This document shows, in pieces, positions 22,139 through 26,018 of a DNA stretch of 26,018 bases. This DNA is from CAYPHJ01 sp964410485 (GTDB lineage Bacteria; Desulfobacterota; Binatia; UBA9968). The notes beneath the pieces were generated by a model. That model ran no database searches and had not been told where the DNA came from. It saw only the letters and a list, made by a program, of their open reading frames with translations. Both the position numbers and the translations under genes were made by a program. The stretch spans positions 1 to 26,018 of the forward strand of contig CAYPHJ010000063.1 of assembly GCA_964410485.1 (NCBI GenBank), given 5' to 3'. Every line of letters begins with the position of its first letter. The first letter of the stretch is position 1.

Positions 22139-22897
22139 TCAAAGATACTTTGTCGGACGCCGGATGGTGCGCCACATGTGCGAGACCGGGCTATCGTCAA
22201 AGCCTAGGCCCTCTTCCGGCTGCTTGAAATTACGCCCGACGATGTCAACGAAGGGTTCCCAGCTAACCACCGCGTTGGGGTCGAAGGAGTAGATGTCGTG
22301 GACGGTAATCATGCGCGCGGTCATGTACCACTTGTGATTCCTGGCGCGCTTGTATTCTTCCTTAATATAATCGTCCGGCTCATAGTCCGGTCCGAGATTC
22401 TTGACATACGCTTCCGGATAGGAGTAACCAACCGACTCGTCGGGGAAGAAGCGCAGCGCCTGGTGCGCGCGGATCGCCCAGCTTACCTCCTCGTCGACGT
22501 AGGGTTCGATCAGCTGCGCGCCCCAGTAGCCGTGATCGCTCCTGATGAAGATGGCGTTGGCGATGTCGTGCAGCAGGCAGGCGAGAATCGTTTTTTCGGC
22601 CATGGACGCCTTCAGCGCATGGGTCGCGCTTTGCAGCAGATGGTTAATTCCCTTTGCGCGGTACTTGAAAAAGTCGAGGATCGTCGGCTTCGCCGGCATC
22701 TTCGGTAGCCGCGGATCGTCGTCCATCAAATAGTACTTCCCGTCTCTATTCGTGACCGCCGAACCCGTGTTGGACGCGCCGAGGTTGCCGTCGGCCATAT
22801 TGAACAGCGCCGATTTAGAAATGAGCACATCGAGCTCGTCGCTCATCTTCCGCTCCAGGGCGTCCGCGCGCTCATTCAGCGATATATTCTCAGCCAT
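22139..22897 (-). CDS. HD-domain metal protein (PhnZ-like)
   Basis: A 252-residue protein with the ligand set of HD-domain mixed-valent di-iron oxygenases and phosphohydrolases: H86 (INHLLQSATHAL), H110-D111 (ACLLHDIAN), H122 (SDHGYWGAQL), H145 (IRAHQALRF) and D201 (TVHDIYSF). The spacing H86 to HD of 24 residues is like PhnZ from memory. An oxidative C-C or C-P cleaving role is possible, but a plain phosphohydrolase cannot be excluded. A very good ribosome site (AGGAGGATC) precedes the ATG. It is divergent from the nitrile hydratase operon, with 208 bases between, suggesting shared control. Confidence 0.75.
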   Translation of the reverse strand: MAENISLNERADALERKMSDELDVLISKSALFNMADGNLGASNTGSAVTNRDGKYYLMDDDPRLPKMPAKPTILDFFKYRAKGINHLLQSATHALKASMAEKTILACLLHDIANAIFIRSDHGYWGAQLIEPYVDEEVSWAIRAHQALRFFPDESVGYSYPEAYVKNLGPDYEPDDYIKEEYKRARNHKWYMTARMITVHDIYSFDPNAVVSWEPFVDIVGRNFKQPEEGLGFDDSPVSHMWRTIRRPTKYL

Positions 22898-23105
22898 GGC
22901 TTGATCCTCCTAAGTGAATCACCCGATTATCGAGTTTTCTCGAGACTTTACTCCCGCACGGATACGCGCGCAAGACCAACTCACAGTGTAGCCAGAGGGG
23001 CCGGCATTCTCCGAGTTTGCCAACAAAGATTGGCCCTCCGGTTTTACTGGACCCGCGCTTCTCTTCCTACTGGACGCCGCCGGTTTCGTTGGCTATAGTT
23101 CGCCT
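22898..23105. promoter_or_regulatory. Divergent promoter region, HD gene / nitrile hydratase
   Basis: 208 bases between two divergent starts. No clear palindrome or sigma-70 hexamer pair stands out by eye, and the nitrile hydratase alpha start lacks a strong Shine-Dalgarno sequence. Confidence 0.4.
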
Positions 23106-23729
23106 ATGGCTGCACATGATCATGATCACGATGAGGGCTCGCATCTTTCCGAGATGGAGCTGCGGGTGCGGGCGATCGAGACGATTTTGGTCGAGAAGGG
23201 CTATATCGAAACCGCCGCGCTCGATCGCATCATCGAGCTTTATGAAACCAAAATCGGGCCGCATATTGGCGCGCAGGTTATCGCCAAGACGTGGAGCGAT
23301 CCTTCTTTTCGGCAATCGCTTCTCCAGGATGCGAGCAAAGCAGTCAGCACGCTTGCGCAAGTGGGACGCGTTGGCGATCACCTGGTAGCGGTCGAAAACA
23401 CGCCGCAGGTGCACAACATGGTCGTGTGCACGTTGTGCTCGTGTTATCCGACCGATGTGCTCGGCCTCCCGCCGGCATGGTACAAGTCCTTCGCCTACCG
23501 CTCGCGCACCGTGAAGGAGCCGCGCGCAGTTCTGGCGGATTTCGGCGTCACGCTGCCGGCCGAGACGGAGATCCGGGTTTGGGATTCAACGGCCGAGACG
23601 CGCTACCTGGTCGTGCCGATGCGTCCGGTCGAAACCGAGGGCTGGAGCGAGGCGCAGCTTGCCAAATTAATCACGCGCGACTGCATGATCGGCGCCGGCC
23701 TGCCGAAAAAGCCGAGTGAGGCGACCTGA
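23106..23729 (+). CDS. nthA: Nitrile hydratase alpha subunit, cobalt type
   Basis: A 207-residue alpha subunit with the metal motif VCTLCSC (C108, C111, S112, C113). The Thr form (CTLCSC) marks cobalt enzymes; iron enzymes have Ser. In the family C111 and C113 are oxidised to sulfinic/sulfenic acids. The enzyme hydrates nitriles to amides in the cytoplasm with the beta subunit. The N-terminus is unusually His/Asp rich (AAHDHDHDEGSH), a possible cobalt-handling tail. Its stop overlaps the beta start (TGATG). Thiocyanate hydrolase is a related alternative, but the beta subunit and activator fit nitrile hydratase. Confidence 0.95.
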   Translation: MAAHDHDHDEGSHLSEMELRVRAIETILVEKGYIETAALDRIIELYETKIGPHIGAQVIAKTWSDPSFRQSLLQDASKAVSTLAQVGRVGDHLVAVENTPQVHNMVVCTLCSCYPTDVLGLPPAWYKSFAYRSRTVKEPRAVLADFGVTLPAETEIRVWDSTAETRYLVVPMRPVETEGWSEAQLAKLITRDCMIGAGLPKKPSEAT

Positions 23730-24388
23730 TGGACGGCGTCCACGATATGGGCGGCATGGACGGGTTTGGCAAGGTCGAGCCCGAGCCTAACGAGCCGGTT
23801 TTTCATCATCGCTGGGAGGGGCGCGTGCTGGCGATGACCCGGGCGATAGGCGTTTTCCGTGCCTGGACCATCGACACGAGCCGCTATGTGGTCGAATTGC
23901 TCTCGCCGACTGTCTATTTGACCAGCTCCTACTACGAGAAGTGGTTTCAGCGTAACGTGCGCCTGCTCATTGAACGCGGTCTCATCGACGCTGACGAGGT
24001 CGCGGCCGGGCGCGCCCTGCGCCCTGGTAAAAGCCTGATCCGCGGCCGGTTCAGTCTGGCCGATGTCGAACATGTCGTGCGGCGCGGCTCCTATGGACGA
24101 CCGGCGCCCGCGCCGGCACACTTCAATGTCGGTGACCGCGTGCGCGCGAAAAACATTCACCCAACGACGCATACGCGCTTGCCGCGCTATGCGCGCGGAC
24201 ATGTTGGAGTGGTCGAGCGCTTGCATGGAGCTCACATTTTTCCCGATTCCGTGACTATCGGCAAAGGCGAGGATCCGCAGTGGCTTTATACCGTGCGTTT
24301 CGATGCCCAAGAGCTTTGGGGCGCGGATGCGGACCCGAAGTTGAAAATTTCCATCGAAGCGTTTGAGCCTTATCTCGAACATGCCTGA
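23729..24388 (+). CDS. nthB: Nitrile hydratase beta subunit
   Basis: A 219-residue beta subunit. The family start MDGVHDMGGMDGFGKVEPE is near canonical, and the C-terminal SH3-like barrel is clear (HFNVGDRVRAKNIHPTTHTR then PRYARGHVGVVERLHGAHIF PD and LYTVRFDAQELWG). The conserved Arg residues that hydrogen-bond the oxidised cysteines of the alpha subunit lie in RWEGRV and in the barrel. It is translated from an ATG overlapping the alpha stop. The activator gene overlaps its end. Confidence 0.95.
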   Translation: MDGVHDMGGMDGFGKVEPEPNEPVFHHRWEGRVLAMTRAIGVFRAWTIDTSRYVVELLSPTVYLTSSYYEKWFQRNVRLLIERGLIDADEVAAGRALRPGKSLIRGRFSLADVEHVVRRGSYGRPAPAPAHFNVGDRVRAKNIHPTTHTRLPRYARGHVGVVERLHGAHIFPDSVTIGKGEDPQWLYTVRFDAQELWGADADPKLKISIEAFEPYLEHA

Positions 24389-24779
24389 ATCATCATCCGT
24401 TGATCCGGCAACCGCCCGGCGTGTCGCGGAGGCGGTTCCGGGCATTCCGCGCGACTCGAACGGCCCTGTTTTTCGCGTCCCCTGGGAAGCCCATGCGTTT
24501 GCCATGGCGCTGGTGCTGTACGAAAGAGGTCTGTTCGCCTGGAGCGAGTGGGCGACGATGCTTGGCGATGAAATCAAGAAAGCTCAGGCCGCCGGCGATC
24601 CCGACACCGGAGAAACCTACTATCACCATTGGCTTGCCACACTCGAACGCATGGTTGCGGAAAAAGGCGTGACGTCGGCGCAATCGCTTGCGCAGCATTA
24701 CCGCGCCTGGGAGCGCGCGATGCACAGAACGCCTCATGGCAAACCCATTGAGTTAAGAGCGGAAGACTTTCCTGAGTGA
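24381..24779 (+). CDS. Nitrile hydratase activator / accessory protein
   Basis: Start at ATG 24381, which overlaps the beta stop by 8 bases; an in-frame TTG 18 bases earlier is less likely. The 132-residue protein has the segment FRVPWEAHAFAMALVLYERG LFAW-SEWA and TYYHHWLATLERMVAEKG, the hallmark of NHase accessory proteins (P14K/NhlE type) that swap the cobalt-loaded alpha subunit into the apoenzyme. These proteins resemble the beta-subunit N-terminus. Position third in the operon is the usual one. Confidence 0.92.
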   Translation: MPESSSVDPATARRVAEAVPGIPRDSNGPVFRVPWEAHAFAMALVLYERGLFAWSEWATMLGDEIKKAQAAGDPDTGETYYHHWLATLERMVAEKGVTSAQSLAQHYRAWERAMHRTPHGKPIELRAEDFPE

Positions 24780-24919
24780 CGGTTTGCGCTAACGGCGTCT
24801 TCTCGCAGATGATGGGGCAAAGAGCGGCAAGATCAGCAACATGTCGTCATCCACTCGCCTACTGTGGATATCGGCAAGAATTGGTTTGACTGCAGTTTAC
24901 AGCTGGAGGTGACGCAATT

Positions 24920-25264
24920 ATGGCTTTGGTACGGTGCGTTACGGAAATGGGTATGGGAGTGGATGTTCACGGATTGGATTACACCACTGCCGCCAAACGG
25001 GCGGTATTCGATGCGATCCATCACAGTAGCCTGGGATTTCCGCGGCTAGTGGGCAAGACCGCCGACGATATGCGGGTTGATGTAACCATCGGTGTGCCCA
25101 AGCCCGAAGCAGTTGATCGCCAGGCCGTGCTGGAAACGTTGCCGCACGGTAAGGGGAACATCAATGTGGTCCACGGCGGATTGCAGGTGCTCAATGAGAA
25201 GGGCGATGATGGCTGGCTGATTGCCAATGCGATCATCACTGTCAGCCTCGACGACGGCAAATAG
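24920..25264 (+). CDS. Lin0512-family protein
   Basis: A 114-residue protein with RCVTEMGMGVDVHGLDYTTA AKRAVFDAIHHSSL and VDVTIGVPKPEAVD, as in the small Lin0512 family (PF09585, from memory). These proteins have no established function but share a fold with ring-opening amidohydrolases of the cyanuric acid hydrolase/barbiturase type. A strong site GGAGGTGA at 24904-24911 supports the start. It lies between the nitrile hydratase operon and an amidohydrolase gene, so a role in a C-N bond catabolic pathway is plausible. Confidence 0.8.
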   Translation: MALVRCVTEMGMGVDVHGLDYTTAAKRAVFDAIHHSSLGFPRLVGKTADDMRVDVTIGVPKPEAVDRQAVLETLPHGKGNINVVHGGLQVLNEKGDDGWLIANAIITVSLDDGK

Positions 25265-25365
25265 CGAGGTTATCGCACCGCCACCATGCACGGCTTCCAC
25301 CGGGCAGTAGCGCAACCAGGGGCAGACTTTGCGCGTGTGGCCGAGCCGGTTCCGGTGGAAAAATC

Positions 25366-26018
25366 ATGAACATCGATCTTCATTCGCACTTTTTTCCTGT
25401 CGAAGCGCTGCAGAACCCCGGCCGGTATGAAGAGCGCAAGCCCAAGCTCGTGCTCGACAATGGGAAATTGTCGGTCACGTCGCCGATTGGCTTTCGTCCC
25501 GGGCTCGGCGCGGGCGCTTACGATGCGACCGCACGGGTCAAGGCGTTGGATGCGATGTCCATCGAACTCCAGGCGATTTCACCGTCGCCGATTCTCCTGT
25601 TCTACTGGGAAGAACCCGCCGTGGCGGCGCACTTTTCGCGCCGGCAGAACGAAGCTATTCAACGGGTCGTCGATAAATATCCCGCGCGCTTCACGGGCTT
25701 CGGCAGCGTGCCGCTCCAAAGCGTCGAACAGTCGATTGCCATTGCCCGGGAAGCCAAATCCATGGGGCTTAAAGGTCTGGAGATCGGCAATGCAGTTGGG
25801 GACAAGCCGCTGGACGATCAAGTGTTCGAACCTTTCTTCCAGGCGGCTCAGGAACTGGATCTGCTGTTCTTCGTCCATCCTCTGGAAGGTGGTCTCGATG
25901 CCGACGATCCGCTATCGCCTATACTCGGCAACGTCCTGCAATTCACGTTTCGCACAACCCTGATGATTGAGCGCATGATCTTGAAAGGGACCTTCGAGAA
26001 GTATCCCAACCTGCGCCT
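25366..26018 (+). CDS. Amidohydrolase_2 / ACMSD-like decarboxylase (3' end outside window)
   Basis: Read from ATG 25366 (GGTGGA before it), 217 codons to the right edge without a stop. The N-terminus MNIDLHSHFFP gives the metal pair H6-x-H8, and FFVHPLEGG carries the next His. The overall pattern (RVKALDAMSIELQAISPSP, NEAIQRVVDKYPARFTGFGSVPLQ, KGLEIGNAVG, LMIERMILKGTFEKYPNLRL) is that of aminocarboxymuconate-semialdehyde decarboxylase-like amidohydrolases, which decarboxylate or hydrolyse aromatic-ring-cleavage products. It follows the Lin0512 gene by 101 bases and may be co-transcribed. Confidence 0.88.
   Translation, partial: MNIDLHSHFFPVEALQNPGRYEERKPKLVLDNGKLSVTSPIGFRPGLGAGAYDATARVKALDAMSIELQAISPSPILLFYWEEPAVAAHFSRRQNEAIQRVVDKYPARFTGFGSVPLQSVEQSIAIAREAKSMGLKGLEIGNAVGDKPLDDQVFEPFFQAAQELDLLFFVHPLEGGLDADDPLSPILGNVLQFTFRTTLMIERMILKGTFEKYPNLR

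Noticed and set aside
25427..25963. 178-codon plus-strand frame near the right edge
   Set aside because: It is out of frame with the amidohydrolase that begins at 25366 with HxH and runs off the window; its Ser/Arg-rich composition marks it as a shadow.
1..26018. CRISPR arrays, tRNA or rRNA genes
   Set aside because: No regularly spaced repeats and no cloverleaf or rRNA-like conserved stretches were seen on either strand by eye.

Overview
The window is about 26 kb of moderately GC-rich bacterial DNA holding roughly 27 intact or edge-cut genes and at least eight broken ones. Nothing in it fixes the species. The gene types (glutaredoxin-DinB fusion, cobalt-type nitrile hydratase, sulfopyruvate-decarboxylase-like pair, Hdr-like Fe-S protein, ring-hydroxylating dioxygenase remnant, REP/RAYT traces, many small toxin-antitoxin modules) suggest an uncultured soil or groundwater Gram-negative. 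Binatia-, Rokubacteria- or Betaproteobacteria-like lineages are possible; this is inference only.

Layout. 1-5300: a Grx-DinB fusion gene cut by the left edge, a short DinB gene with an aberrant 3' end, an ORF6N remnant, a manganese-cupin / zinc-alcohol-dehydrogenase pair, a REP-like repeat patch, a two-subunit ThDP decarboxylase, and a BrnT/BrnA toxin-antitoxin pair. 6000-9100: an exported amidohydrolase, a class II aldolase remnant, a DUF1080 protein and a VapBC pair. 9160-10850: an IS110-family element with a frameshifted transposase and a structured non-coding end. 11019-13350: an overlapping gene cluster encoding an ECF sigma factor, an O6-alkylguanine methyltransferase fused to a C-terminal Ada zinc domain, AlkA glycosylase, and a 15-codon ORF. 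13589-15503: an esterase and an O-methyltransferase. 15600-17300: the right end of a decayed IS21 element followed by two nucleotidyltransferase modules, one of which has a frameshifted HEPN partner. 17446-20329: an amidase, a RAYT remnant, a broken dioxygenase beta subunit and a cis-dihydrodiol dehydrogenase. 20626-26018: an Hdr-like Fe-S protein, a PhnZ-like HD protein, nitrile hydratase alpha/beta/activator, a Lin0512 protein and an amidohydrolase cut by the right edge.

How the genes may work together. Nitrile hydratase makes amides that an amidase (17446) could hydrolyse, and the cupin at 1666 closely resembles manganese hydroxynitrile lyases, so a nitrile/cyanohydrin theme runs through the window, although these loci lie far apart. 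The dioxygenase remnant and dihydrodiol dehydrogenase are the rump of an aromatic-degradation operon.

The most unusual locus is 11019-13350. It looks like an alkylation-damage (adaptive-response) operon in which the AraC-type activator half of Ada is missing, the methyl-sensing zinc domain sits at the C-terminus of the methyltransferase, and a sigma factor overlaps the gene upstream. I do not recall a description of this arrangement.
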